A DNA stretch of 64,000 nucleotides from positions 115,014 to 179,013 of the forward strand of contig NZ_BMMU01000005.1 of assembly GCF_014646095.1 (NCBI RefSeq), read 5' to 3'. The translations under genes and the position numbers were made by a program. The stretch is from Streptomyces lacrimifluminis (GTDB taxonomy: Bacteria > Actinomycetota > Actinomycetes > Streptomycetales > Streptomycetaceae). The notes under the pieces were generated by a model that did not search any database, was not told the DNA's origin, and saw only the letters and a program-made list of their open reading frames with translations. Position 1 is the stretch's first letter. Every line of letters begins with the position of its first letter. Positions 8,113-16,472 of the stretch are shown one piece after another.

Positions 8113-10995
8113 CTGACTACGACTTTCCGGGATCTCGGAATTCTGCCCGAGACCGCCGAGGCGCTCGAAGCCGTCGGCATCATCACCCCCTTTCCCATCC
8201 AGGAGATGACCCTTCCGGTCGCCCTCAGCGGCTCGGACGTCATCGGCCAGGCCAAGACCGGCACCGGCAAGACGCTCGGCTTCGGTCTCCCGCTCCTTGA
8301 GCGCGTGACCGTCCCCGCCGACGTCGAGGCCGGCCGCGCCAAGCCCGAGCAGCTCACCGAGGCCCCGCAGGCCCTCGTCGTCGTCCCGACGCGCGAGCTG
8401 TGCCAGCAGGTGACGAACGACCTGCTGACGGCCGGCAAGGTCCGTAACGTGCGCGTTCTCGCCATCTACGGCGGCCGGGCGTACGAGCCGCAGGTCGAGG
8501 CCCTCAAGAAGGGCGTCGACGTCGTCGTCGGCACCCCGGGGCGCCTTCTCGACCTCGCCGGCCAGAAGAAGCTGAACCTGAAGCACGTCCGCGCGCTCGT
8601 CCTCGACGAGGCCGACGAGATGCTCGACCTGGGCTTCCTGCCCGACGTCGAGAAGATCATGAACATGCTGCCGCCCCGCCGTCAGACGATGCTGTTCTCG
8701 GCGACCATGCCGGGCGCGGTCATCGGCCTGGCGCGCCGCTACATGTCGCAGCCCACGCACATCAGCGCCGCCGAGCCGGACGACGCGGGCAAGACGGTCG
8801 CGAACACCGCGCAGTACGTCTACCGCGCGCACAACATGGACAAGCCCGAACTGGTGGCGCGGATACTGCAGGCCGACGGCCGGGGACTGGCCATGGTCTT
8901 CTGCCGTACGAAGCGCACGGCGGCGGATCTCGCCGACCAGCTCGCGCAGCGCGGTTTCGCCTCCGGCGCCGTCCACGGCGACCTCGGCCAGGGCGCCCGC
9001 GAGCAGGCGCTGCGCGCCTTCCGCAACGGCAAGGTCGACGTACTCGTGTGCACGGACGTGGCCGCGCGCGGTATCGACGTCGAGGGCGTCACGCACGTCA
9101 TCAACTACCAGTCTCCCGAAGAGGAGAAGACGTACCTGCACCGCATCGGCCGTACGGGCCGCGCGGGCGCCAAGGGCATCGCGATCACGCTGGTCGACTG
9201 GGACGACATCCCGCGCTGGCAGCTGATCAACAAGGCGCTGGAGCTCAACTTCAACGACCCGCCGGAGACGTACTCCACGTCCCCGCACCTGTTCGAGGAG
9301 TTGAGCATCCCGGTCGGCACCAAGGGTGTCCTGCCGCGCGCGGAGCGCACGCGCGCCGGCCTGGGCGCCGAGGAGGTCGAGGATCTCGGCGAGACGGGCG
9401 GACGCGGTGGCCCGCGCGGTCGCGGCGGCCGTTCCGGTCCCTCCTCCGGCCCGTCGGCTGCTGCCGCGCCGGCGGCGGAGCGCGAGCGCCCGGCACGTAC
9501 GCCGCGCAGTCGCCGCCGTACCCGTGGCGGTGCCGGCGCGGACGCGCCGACGACTCCGGTCGCGTCGACCACCCCGGTCACCGAGGCACCCGCCTCGTCC
9601 GAGCAGCCCACCGAGCGCCGTACACCGCGCCGCCGTCGCCGTACGCGCGGCGCTGCCGCGGAGCCGGCGGCGGCCCCCACGACGACGTTCGTCGAGCCGT
9701 CGGCCGAGGCCGCCGTCGCGCCGGCGCAGGACCCGGCCCCCGAGTCCACGGAGAGGTCGCGCCGCCGCCGTACCCGCAGGACGGGGGAGCCCACGCAGGC
9801 CACCCCGGTCGAGGTGGTCCCGGTCGAGACGCCGGCGGCCCCCGAGGCCGAGACGCCGGAGGAGCAGCCGCGCCGTCGCCGTACGCGCAGGACGGCGGAA
9901 CCGGTCATCGACACCGTCGAGACGCCGGTCGTGGCGGAGACCAAGCCGCGCCGCGCCCCCCGCACGACCACGGCGACGGCGACGGTGACCGCCGAAGCCG
10001 CCGTGGACACGGCGGAAGGCGTCGAGGCCAAGCCGACTCGCCGGACGGCCGCCCGCAGGGTGACCGCCGACGCTCCGGCCGCGGAAGCCGCCGTCGACAC
10101 CGCCGAGGCGACCGAGGCCAAGCCCCGCCGCCGCACCCGCAAGGCCGCCGAGCCCGTAGCGGCCGTGGTCGAGGCCGCTCCGGAGACTCCGGAGCCCGAG
10201 GTCACGAAGCCCCGCCGGACGCGCAAGGCAGCGGTGGCCGCCGTGGACACGGCCGAGGCGACCGAGATCAAGCCGCGGCGCGCTACCCGCAAGGCCACGG
10301 CAGCGACCGCACCGGCCGCCGAGGCAGTCCTCGACACCGCCGAGGCGGTCGAGGCGAAGCCGCGTCGCCGTGCGACCCGTAAGGCCGCCGAACCGGCGGT
10401 CGTGGCGGAGACGGCGAGCATCCCGGCCCAGCCGACCTCGGCCGAGACCCCGGAGCCGAAGCGCCGTACGACGCGCAAGGCGACGGCACCTGCCGCGGAG
10501 GCCGCCGCGGACACCGCGGAGGGCGTCGAGGCCAAGCCGACGCGTCGCCGTGCGACCCGCAAGGCCGTCGAGGCCCCGGTCGTCACGGAGCCGGAGGCCA
10601 CGGAGCCGAAGCCGCGTCGTACGGCCCGTAAGGCGACGACGACGGCCGCGGAGGCGGCTGTCGACACCGTCGAGGCCAAGCCGCGCCGGACCACCGCCCG
10701 CAAGGCGACCGCCGCCGCTCCGGCCGCGGAAGCCGCCGTCGACACCGCCGAGGCGACCGAGGCCAAGCCCCGCCGCCGCACAGCACGCAAGGCGGTCGAG
10801 GTCGTCGCGGACATCCCCGCCCAGGCGGCGGACGAGGCGGAGGCCAAGCCGACGCGTCGCCGTGCGACCCGCAAGGCCGCCGCACCGGCGGTCGTCGTGG
10901 AGGCGGCACCGGAGGCCGCCGAGGCGAAGCCCAGGCGCCGGGCCACCCGTAAGGCCACGGTCAGCGCGCCGACCACGGACTCCGTGGAGGCCTGA
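8113..10995 (+). CDS. rhlE: DEAD-box ATP-dependent RNA helicase with long repetitive C-terminal tail
   Basis: 960 residues. The helicase core spans about 1-400: Q motif PFPIQ (26-30), motif I AKTGTGKT, PTRELC, TPGR, DEAD, SAT, ARGID and HRIGRTGRAG. It unwinds RNA duplexes in the cytosol, in ribosome assembly or mRNA turnover. Residues ~420-960 are a low-complexity tail in which a unit like AAVDTAEATEAKPRRRTRKA recurs a dozen times with acidic and basic blocks alternating. The start is inferred as CTG at 8113: the only in-frame ATG (8206) would delete the Q motif, no in-frame GTG, TTG or ATG lies between it and the upstream stop, and AGAGG sits 7 bases before the CTG. The counterpart by synteny is M. 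tuberculosis Rv3211 (rhlE). Confidence 0.9.
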   Translation: MTTTFRDLGILPETAEALEAVGIITPFPIQEMTLPVALSGSDVIGQAKTGTGKTLGFGLPLLERVTVPADVEAGRAKPEQLTEAPQALVVVPTRELCQQVTNDLLTAGKVRNVRVLAIYGGRAYEPQVEALKKGVDVVVGTPGRLLDLAGQKKLNLKHVRALVLDEADEMLDLGFLPDVEKIMNMLPPRRQTMLFSATMPGAVIGLARRYMSQPTHISAAEPDDAGKTVANTAQYVYRAHNMDKPELVARILQADGRGLAMVFCRTKRTAADLADQLAQRGFASGAVHGDLGQGAREQALRAFRNGKVDVLVCTDVAARGIDVEGVTHVINYQSPEEEKTYLHRIGRTGRAGAKGIAITLVDWDDIPRWQLINKALELNFNDPPETYSTSPHLFEELSIPVGTKGVLPRAERTRAGLGAEEVEDLGETGGRGGPRGRGGRSGPSSGPSAAAAPAAERERPARTPRSRRRTRGGAGADAPTTPVASTTPVTEAPASSEQPTERRTPRRRRRTRGAAAEPAAAPTTTFVEPSAEAAVAPAQDPAPESTERSRRRRTRRTGEPTQATPVEVVPVETPAAPEAETPEEQPRRRRTRRTAEPVIDTVETPVVAETKPRRAPRTTTATATVTAEAAVDTAEGVEAKPTRRTAARRVTADAPAAEAAVDTAEATEAKPRRRTRKAAEPVAAVVEAAPETPEPEVTKPRRTRKAAVAAVDTAEATEIKPRRATRKATAATAPAAEAVLDTAEAVEAKPRRRATRKAAEPAVVAETASIPAQPTSAETPEPKRRTTRKATAPAAEAAADTAEGVEAKPTRRRATRKAVEAPVVTEPEATEPKPRRTARKATTTAAEAAVDTVEAKPRRTTARKATAAAPAAEAAVDTAEATEAKPRRRTARKAVEVVADIPAQAADEAEAKPTRRRATRKAAAPAVVVEAAPEAAEAKPRRRATRKATVSAPTTDSVEA

Positions 10996-11040
10996 CCACC
11001 CCGGGGCCCCGGCCCTCAGCACCACCGGCCACACCCCGAC

Positions 11041-11072
11041 GGCCCGGCCACCTCATCAAGGTGGCCCGGGCC
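11041..11072 (+). terminator. hairpin terminator after the helicase gene
   Basis: Stem GGCCCGGCCACCT / AGGTGGC-CCGGGCC with a CATCA loop, 46 bp past the helicase stop. One bulged base. Confidence 0.8.
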
Positions 11073-11565
11073 GTCGGCGTTCTGCTGACAGCCTGCTCCG
11101 TCGGAGACCAGGGCCCATGCGCACGCCTGTCGCCCGCTGCGGCAACAACTGCTGTCGCCGTCTCTCTCCGGCGTGCGGCGGTACGCACCGCACCGCACAC
11201 CCAGCTCCAGGCAGCCGACCGCCGACGTTCTCCCGAGGCCTCCGCCACCATCGCCGCCGCGCTCAACCTGCCCGACCGATTGCTCGGCCAGCCCCTGCAC
11301 ACGCAGGCGAATCGTCCCCGGCCCTCGCCGACCGGCGACACCCCCGCACGCCGTTCCTGCGCCAGCGCCGGGCGCCGGCATCTCCCCCGGCCCGCGACCG
11401 CACCCCACCGCACCCCACCGCACCTCACACCCCTCGTCCGTACGCGATGAGACGTTGCCGCTTCCTCCGGCCGAATCCGCCGGACAAGCCCAGCCGCGCC
11501 CCCGCACCCCCGCACCCCGTACCCTCGTTCACCCGAGCCGCCGCCCGGTCCTTCAGGTGCGCCGG
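11073..11565. other. gene-poor gap, nothing assigned
   Basis: About 490 bp of C-rich sequence. Open frames exist on both strands only because stops are rare at this GC content; none has a convincing start, ribosome binding site or recognisable protein. A simple-sequence patch of accccaccgc-like repeats lies near 11400-11440. It may be the remnant of a lost gene. Confidence 0.4.
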
Positions 11566-11578
11566 ATAACCTCGGCAT

Positions 11579-12463
11579 ATGAGCAGGCCTGCGACCTTCG
11601 CCCCGCCCCCCGGTGCCCGTGCGTACGCCCTGCGTACCGCGCGTGGTGAGTTCGCCGTCGTCGATTCCTCCGTGGCGGCCGGCGTCGAGCCGAAGGGGAC
11701 CGTTCTGCTGCTGCCCGGGTTCACCGGCAGCAAGGAGGACTTCATCTCGACGCACGAGCCGCTGGCCGCGCGCGGGTACCGTACCGTCGCAGTGGACGGG
11801 CGCGGGCAGTTCGAGTCACCCGGCCCCCGGGACGACGAATCGGCTTACTCACAGGCCGAGTTGGCACAGGACGTGCTCGCGCAGGCGGCTGCCGTCGGCG
11901 CCCCCGTACACCTGGTCGGGCACTCGCTCGGCGGGCAGATCGCCCGGGCCGCGGTCCTCCTGGACCCCTCCCCGTTCCTCTCCCTGACCCTCATCTCCTC
12001 GGGCCCCGCCGAGATCTCCGAGGCGCAGCAGCAGCGCGCGAAACTGCTGCGGGACGCGCTCGCCGTGATGAGCATGGCCGCCCTCTGGAAGGCCATCCAG
12101 GCCATGGACGATCCACAGGCCGGCGGCGACCTCGACTCGGTGGACGCCGTGGACGCCGGACTTGACGACCGCGAGGACCTGCGCCGCCGCTGGATGGGCA
12201 ACAGCCCGGCCCAACTCGTCGCCACCGGACGCCAGTTGTGCTCCGAGCCGGACCGGGTGGCAGAACTCGCCGCGGTGCCGCTGCCCTTCCACGTCCTGTC
12301 CGGCACCGAGGACGGCACCTGGGCCGTCCCGCTCCTCGACGACATGGCCGTACGACTGCGCGCGCACCGGACCGTCATCGCGGGCGCCGAACACTCCCCC
12401 AACACGGACCGCCCCCTGGAGACGGCCCGCGCCCTTGCCGACTTCTGGGACACCCTCGCGTAG
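11579..12463 (+). CDS. alpha/beta hydrolase
   Basis: 294 residues: core motifs LLPGFTGSKEDF, nucleophile elbow GHSLGG, acid in SGTEDGTWAV and a histidine in AGAEHSPN. Probably a cytosolic serine hydrolase of unknown substrate. The ATG lies 6 bases after TAACCT with no ribosome binding site, so the transcript is probably leaderless. The gene converges on the NYN-domain gene with a 9-bp gap and no clear terminator between them. Confidence 0.85.
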   Translation: MSRPATFAPPPGARAYALRTARGEFAVVDSSVAAGVEPKGTVLLLPGFTGSKEDFISTHEPLAARGYRTVAVDGRGQFESPGPRDDESAYSQAELAQDVLAQAAAVGAPVHLVGHSLGGQIARAAVLLDPSPFLSLTLISSGPAEISEAQQQRAKLLRDALAVMSMAALWKAIQAMDDPQAGGDLDSVDAVDAGLDDREDLRRRWMGNSPAQLVATGRQLCSEPDRVAELAAVPLPFHVLSGTEDGTWAVPLLDDMAVRLRAHRTVIAGAEHSPNTDRPLETARALADFWDTLA

Positions 12464-12472
12464 TGATGTTGT

Positions 12473-13372
12473 TCAGTACTGCGTCTGCAGGTGCTCCCAG
12501 AAGCCGTCCCGCAGCGCCCGCCGCAGCTCGGCCTGCCCGCGCAGCGAGTACTGGAGCAGCCCCTCCGCCTCCACCAGCAGGTCCTGATCGACGGACCCCG
12601 GCAGATACGGATGCCCGGGCAGCAGCTCGACCAGCGCCTCGCGCCCCCGCGCGGCCAGCCACTTCGCCGCGACCTGGGCGCCCACGAACCGCACGTCCTC
12701 TCGCGTGGGCCGCGTCCCCGTCGACGACTCGTAGGACGCGACCGTGCGCCGGACCACGTACGGCTTGAAGAAGTCGAGGTCGAACGTGCGCTGGCTGTCG
12801 ACCTCCCACAGGAGCGGCTCGGCCTGGTTGCGGCCCTCGGGCGCCTCGATGCCCCACAGGTGGACGCGGGCCCCGTACCCCTGCGCGGCCTCGACCGCCG
12901 ACACCAGGTCCTCGTCGCCGCCGATGAGCGCGGCGTCACTGATCGCGCGATGCCGGGCCAACGACTCCAGGTCGGTGCGGATCAGGGAGTCGACGCCCTT
13001 CTGCTGGTTGTTGGCGTTGAGGTTGCCCAGGCGGACCTTCACATCGGGGAGTTCCGCGATGGACTGCTGCTCGATCGTGTGGATGCGGCGCCGGGCACCG
13101 TCGTACCAGTAGACCCGCAGCAGCCTGCTGTCCGCGAAGATGGTGCGAGCCTTGTCGATGAGCGCTTCGATGAGACCTTCCGCGTCCAGCTCGACGGAGC
13201 GGCGGTCCTCGGTTCCGGCGACGAGCCGTCCCGCCGCCGCGTACAGATATCCCGCGTCGACGAAGATCGCGTGCGTCGAGGGTGTCTTCGCCACCTCGGC
13301 GAGCATGCGGTGGAGCAGTTCGTTCGTGCGGTCGATGCGGGCGCTCAGCTCCGCGTGGTCGTCGTTGTTCAT
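12473..13372 (-). CDS. NYN domain (PIN-like) putative ribonuclease
   Basis: 299 residues. The NYN fold is indicated by acidic residues in FVDAGYLYAA, KGVDSLIRTDL and GGDEDLVSAV, in the order used by PIN-like nucleases to hold metal ions. A C-terminal extension of about 100 residues follows. Probably an RNA-acting enzyme in the cytosol. The ATG start has GGAGG five bases upstream (atggaggtatat). The AT-rich region upstream is shared with the divergent microprotein gene. Confidence 0.85.
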   Translation of the reverse strand: MNNDDHAELSARIDRTNELLHRMLAEVAKTPSTHAIFVDAGYLYAAAGRLVAGTEDRRSVELDAEGLIEALIDKARTIFADSRLLRVYWYDGARRRIHTIEQQSIAELPDVKVRLGNLNANNQQKGVDSLIRTDLESLARHRAISDAALIGGDEDLVSAVEAAQGYGARVHLWGIEAPEGRNQAEPLLWEVDSQRTFDLDFFKPYVVRRTVASYESSTGTRPTREDVRFVGAQVAAKWLAARGREALVELLPGHPYLPGSVDQDLLVEAEGLLQYSLRGQAELRRALRDGFWEHLQTQY

Positions 13373-13439
13373 ATACCTCCATTGTCTCGGCGGTCACGCT
13401 TCGAACACAACTGGTCCCGGTCAGTCTCCTGCGGCGTCT

Positions 13440-13584
13440 TCCGCTCGCCCGCGTTAACGGGGTGGTAGTTAGACGTGCGAAAAATTTCCTTAGCGTAGGG
13501 AATGTTTGTAACATGCGGGTAGTTGACTAGATACGTAACCAAGTAGTTCTCCTCAGGAGGATGACCAGACGAAGGGAGAAGCCC
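13440..13584 (+). promoter_or_regulatory. AT-rich divergent promoter region before the microprotein gene
   Basis: The region is unusually AT-rich for this window (gcgaaaaatttccttagcg near 13477). It contains three copies of GTAGTT (13464, 13520, 13543) and a TTGACT that could serve as a -35 element at about 13523. It lies between the NYN gene and the 50-codon gene. The repeated hexamer could be a regulator site; this is inference. Confidence 0.4.
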
Positions 13585-13737
13585 ATGCGCTTCGAAATCA
13601 TGCGTCTTGACGACGTCGACGGAACCCCCGTGGACAGTACGGTCGTGGACGCCGCCTCCGTCAACCGGATCGTGCAGCAAGCAGCCTCGATAGGGCAGCG
13701 TCTCTGGATCCGCCCGGCCGACACCTCGGCCTCATAA
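13585..13737 (+). CDS. 50-residue conserved microprotein
   Basis: Starts MRFEIMRLDDVDGTPVD and ends SIGQRLWIRPADTSAS. The ATG has GAAGGGAGAAG upstream. The frame is followed 37 bp later by a very strong terminator and preceded by its own AT-rich promoter region, so it looks like a separate, well-expressed unit. The composition is that of a small globular or strand-rich protein. No function is recognised. It is too short for ordinary gene-length cut-offs. Confidence 0.75.
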   Translation: MRFEIMRLDDVDGTPVDSTVVDAASVNRIVQQAASIGQRLWIRPADTSAS

Positions 13738-13774
13738 CGCGCGGACGACGCTCGCCCACGACGAGCAGACTTCG

Positions 13775-13810
13775 GAACCCCCGTACGGCATGGATGCCGT
13801 ACGGGGGTTC
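13775..13810. terminator. bidirectional hairpin terminator
   Basis: Perfect 17-bp stem GAACCCCCGTACGGCAT / ATGCCGTACGGGGGTTC with a two-base loop, between the convergent microprotein and MarC genes. Confidence 0.9.
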
Positions 13811-13892
13811 TGCTCATGGGCCCCGGCATTAGCTCTGGCAGGAGCTCCGGTGCGAGCCCTGGGTGTGCGCCCTGGGGGGGGCTCCACAGCCG

Positions 13893-14498
13893 TCAGCTCT
13901 GCTGGATCACCTGGGTGATGCCGTTGATGATCTGCTGCACGGCGATAGCGGACAGCATCATCCCCGCGAGCCGGGTCACCAGGACCACCCCACCGTCCTT
14001 GATGACACGGATGATCAGCAGCGAGTACCGCATGACCACCCACAGCACGACATGGACGGCCAGGATCGCCGCCCACACCGACACCTGCATGGCCACGCCG
14101 TCAGCCTTCTGCACGGCCAGGATGACCGACACGATCGCACCGGGCCCGGCGAGCAGGGGCATGCCGAGCGGCACGAGGGCGACGTTCACGTCCTTGGTCT
14201 GCTTGGGCTCGTCCGTCTTGCCGGTGAGCAGGTCGAGGGCGATCAGCAGGAGCAGCAGCCCGCCGGCGATCATCAGCGCGGGCACGGAGACGTGCAGATA
14301 GCCCAGGATCTGGTGCCCGAGCAGCCCGAACACGGTGATCACAGCACCGGCCACACAGACAGCCTGGAACGCCATCCGCTTCTGTACGCGGGCGGGCCGG
14401 CCTGCGGTGAGCGCGAGGAAGATCGGGGTGATCCCGGGAGGATCCATGATCACGAAGAGGGTGAGAAAGAGCGAGCCGAAGACGGCGACGTCGAACAT
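13893..14498 (-). CDS. marC: MarC family integral membrane protein
   Basis: 201 residues with six hydrophobic helices and the MarC signatures FVIMDPPGITPIFLALT near the N-terminus and PLGMPLLAGPGAI in the middle. Inner-membrane protein; the family is conserved but its transport role is unproven (the old link to multiple antibiotic resistance has not held up). Start at the ATG that begins the first helix. It is followed by convergent genes and preceded by the PHP gene on the same strand (87 bp gap). Confidence 0.9.
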   Translation of the reverse strand: MFDVAVFGSLFLTLFVIMDPPGITPIFLALTAGRPARVQKRMAFQAVCVAGAVITVFGLLGHQILGYLHVSVPALMIAGGLLLLLIALDLLTGKTDEPKQTKDVNVALVPLGMPLLAGPGAIVSVILAVQKADGVAMQVSVWAAILAVHVVLWVVMRYSLLIIRVIKDGGVVLVTRLAGMMLSAIAVQQIINGITQVIQQS

Positions 14499-14585
14499 GG
14501 GTGAGCGAGCCTTGCGTAGATGTAGACACGGGGAAGAGGGAGGGTGAGCGGAGAGGGATCCGGGCCGAGGGGGCCGGGCCGAGGC

Positions 14586-15443
14586 TCAGGCTCCGCCGGT
14601 CCCCGGCACCGGGAACGCCCCCGTGGCCCGCCGCGTGATCTCGCCGTACACCTCGGGGTCCGTCGTGTACTCCCCGAGCACGCAGGTCTTGCGGCTGCCG
14701 TGGTAGTCGGAGGATCCGGTGCCCAGCAGCCCCAGCTCCGCAGCGAGGCCGCGCAGTCGCGCCCGGGTCGCCGGTTCGTGGTCCATGTGGTCGACCTCGA
14801 TGCCGTCGAGCCCGGCGGCGGCCAGCTCCGCGATCGCGGACTCCGGAACCGTCCGCCCTCGCTTGCTCGCGGCCGGGTGCGCGAACACGGCCACCCCGCC
14901 GGCCCCCTTGATCAGCCGCAGCGCCTCGAAGGGGTCGGTCTCGTGCTTCGGCACGTAGGCCCGGGCCCCGTCAGCCAGCCAGTCACCGGTGAAGGCGTCG
15001 TTCACGGTCGGTACGACGCCCAGCTCGACCAGCGCGGTGGCGACATGCGGTCGGCCCACGGATCCGTCACCGGCGATCCGCGCGACCTGCTCCCAGGTGA
15101 TGGGCACGCCCAGTTCCTGGAGCTTGGCCACCATCCCCTGGGCGCGCGGCACCCGGTCGTCCCGCACCAGCTCGCGCTCGGCGAACAGCGCGGGTTCCTC
15201 GGGATCGAACAGGTAGGCCAACATGTGCATGCTGACCCCGTCGAGCCGGCAGGACAGCTCGGCCCCGGTGACCAGTGTGAGCCCGGCGGGCAACGCGGCG
15301 ATCGCCTCGGCGTACCCACGGGTCGTGTCGTGATCGGTCAGCGCGACGACGTCGAGCCCGGCCGCAGCGGCGTTGCGCACCAGCTCGGCGGGCGTGTCCG
15401 TACCGTCGGAGGCGGTGGAGTGGCAGTGCAGATCTATACGCAC
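14586..15443 (-). CDS. PHP domain metal-dependent phosphoesterase
   Basis: 285 residues. PHP motifs: DLHCHSTASDG (1), ALTDHDT (2), the histidine in VFAHPAASKRG (3) and GSSDYHGS (4). These bind the metal cluster in RNase AM/YciV-like nucleases and related phosphatases that act on nucleotides or RNA 5' ends. I chose the GTG start giving MRIDLHCH, preceded by CTGGAG. An ATG 66 bp upstream would add a Pro/Ser-rich stretch unlike the family. Cytosolic; exact substrate unknown. Confidence 0.85.
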   Translation of the reverse strand: MRIDLHCHSTASDGTDTPAELVRNAAAAGLDVVALTDHDTTRGYAEAIAALPAGLTLVTGAELSCRLDGVSMHMLAYLFDPEEPALFAERELVRDDRVPRAQGMVAKLQELGVPITWEQVARIAGDGSVGRPHVATALVELGVVPTVNDAFTGDWLADGARAYVPKHETDPFEALRLIKGAGGVAVFAHPAASKRGRTVPESAIAELAAAGLDGIEVDHMDHEPATRARLRGLAAELGLLGTGSSDYHGSRKTCVLGEYTTDPEVYGEITRRATGAFPVPGTGGA

Positions 15444-15557
15444 GGTGCGGACTCCAGGCGACGACGGGGACGGACGAGACGCGCCAAGCATAACGGGCCC
15501 GGAGGGCAACCTGTCACACCTGAACCTTGCAATCGCCCCTTACGGGATCGCCCTTGC

Positions 15558-15590
15558 AGGGACGCGGGGAACTGCACGACAAGCCCCCAC
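15558..15590. repeat. REP-like intergenic element, copy 2
   Basis: agggacgcggggaactgcac then gacaagcc: the same unit as at 6886 with two substitutions, in the gap between the PHP and zinc-ribbon genes. Confidence 0.7.
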
Positions 15591-15643
15591 CGGCCCGCAC
15601 ACGACAACGAACCCGCGCGCCCCAGAAAATCCGGTGGAGCGCG

Positions 15644-16285
15644 CTACGGCTGAAGCAACCGGGGCGAGAGCGCCCCACAGGGCACCAGCTCCAGCTCCGC
15701 CCCCGCGTCCCGCAGATCCGTGAGCACCAGCTCGTCATACATCAGCAACCCGGACTGCTCGGGCCACACCACCGCCCACAACCACAACCCGAGCGCCTCA
15801 CCCGCGAACACCGCACGGTCATCGGGTCCGCCCGCGACATGCCACAACGGAGTGGGCCGCCCCGCCGCCAGCACCTTCGCCTCGGCGGGCTTCTCGACGT
15901 TCATGTACGGCCCCGGGTCGGGCCCGTCGATGCCCGCGTACCGCGCACCGAGGCCGACACCGAGCTCCTCGGCGACCAGGATCAGCTCACCCATGCCCCC
16001 GAGCGGACCGGGACCCGTGCAGGCCACCGCCGTCGCACGGCCGCCGCTGCGATCGTCACCCGCACAGCCCACGCCCGTGAACAGCCAGCCGACCGGCAGC
16101 GGCCACGGCATCCACACCGGCACCTGGGTGCGGTGCACCACGACACCGAGGGCCTCGACGCTGGGCGGGATCACGGGCTGCAGCGGATGCACCGTCCCGT
16201 GCACATCGCACTGCCAGGAGTCGGCAAAGAGGCCGGGAGCCCTGACCCGGCCACCACACTTCGGGCAACTGGGTTCGCCCCTCAT
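15644..16285 (-). CDS. conserved zinc-ribbon protein (DUF6758-like)
   Basis: 213 residues. N-terminal CPKCGGRVRAPG and a later Cys/His pair (WQCDVHG) look like a small zinc-binding element; the rest is a Trp- and Gly-rich domain seen in streptomycetes, with no enzyme motifs. ATG start preceded by GTGGGG. Single gene, divergent from the degraded MFS gene. Function unknown. Confidence 0.7.
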   Translation of the reverse strand: MRGEPSCPKCGGRVRAPGLFADSWQCDVHGTVHPLQPVIPPSVEALGVVVHRTQVPVWMPWPLPVGWLFTGVGCAGDDRSGGRATAVACTGPGPLGGMGELILVAEELGVGLGARYAGIDGPDPGPYMNVEKPAEAKVLAAGRPTPLWHVAGGPDDRAVFAGEALGLWLWAVVWPEQSGLLMYDELVLTDLRDAGAELELVPCGALSPRLLQP

Positions 16286-16390
16286 AGAGCCCCACGGTCC
16301 TCCCCGTCCTCCCTCACGTCAAGGACGATCACCCGTCCGGAGTGACACGTTTCCGTCCTTTCCCTCAGGTGGGATTAGATGTAGATTGCA

Positions 16391-16407
16391 TTAATTAGCT
16401 GCGCTAA
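16391..16407. promoter_or_regulatory. operator-like inverted repeat before the MFS remnant
   Basis: TTAGC-TGC-GCTAA within a short AT-rich patch (ttgcattaattagctgcgct). Inverted repeats of this size are typical of MarR or TetR operators next to efflux genes. No such regulator gene lies beside it, so the site may have outlived its partner. Confidence 0.45.
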
Positions 16408-16472
16408 CTTACTATGTGCCTACACCAACGACCTCTCCGCGGGTGGGGCCCGCGAGTCGTGAAGGAGCAGGC

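Noticed and set aside
8206-10995. Helicase starting at ATG 8206
   Set aside because: This would remove the Q motif (PFPIQ), and a fitting ribosome binding site lies before CTG 8113.
7975-11034. A 1019-codon open frame on the minus strand across the helicase gene
   Set aside because: It is the mirror of the repetitive GC-rich helicase tail and core. Its protein is Arg/Gly-rich without any domain, and the plus-strand frame has all helicase motifs.
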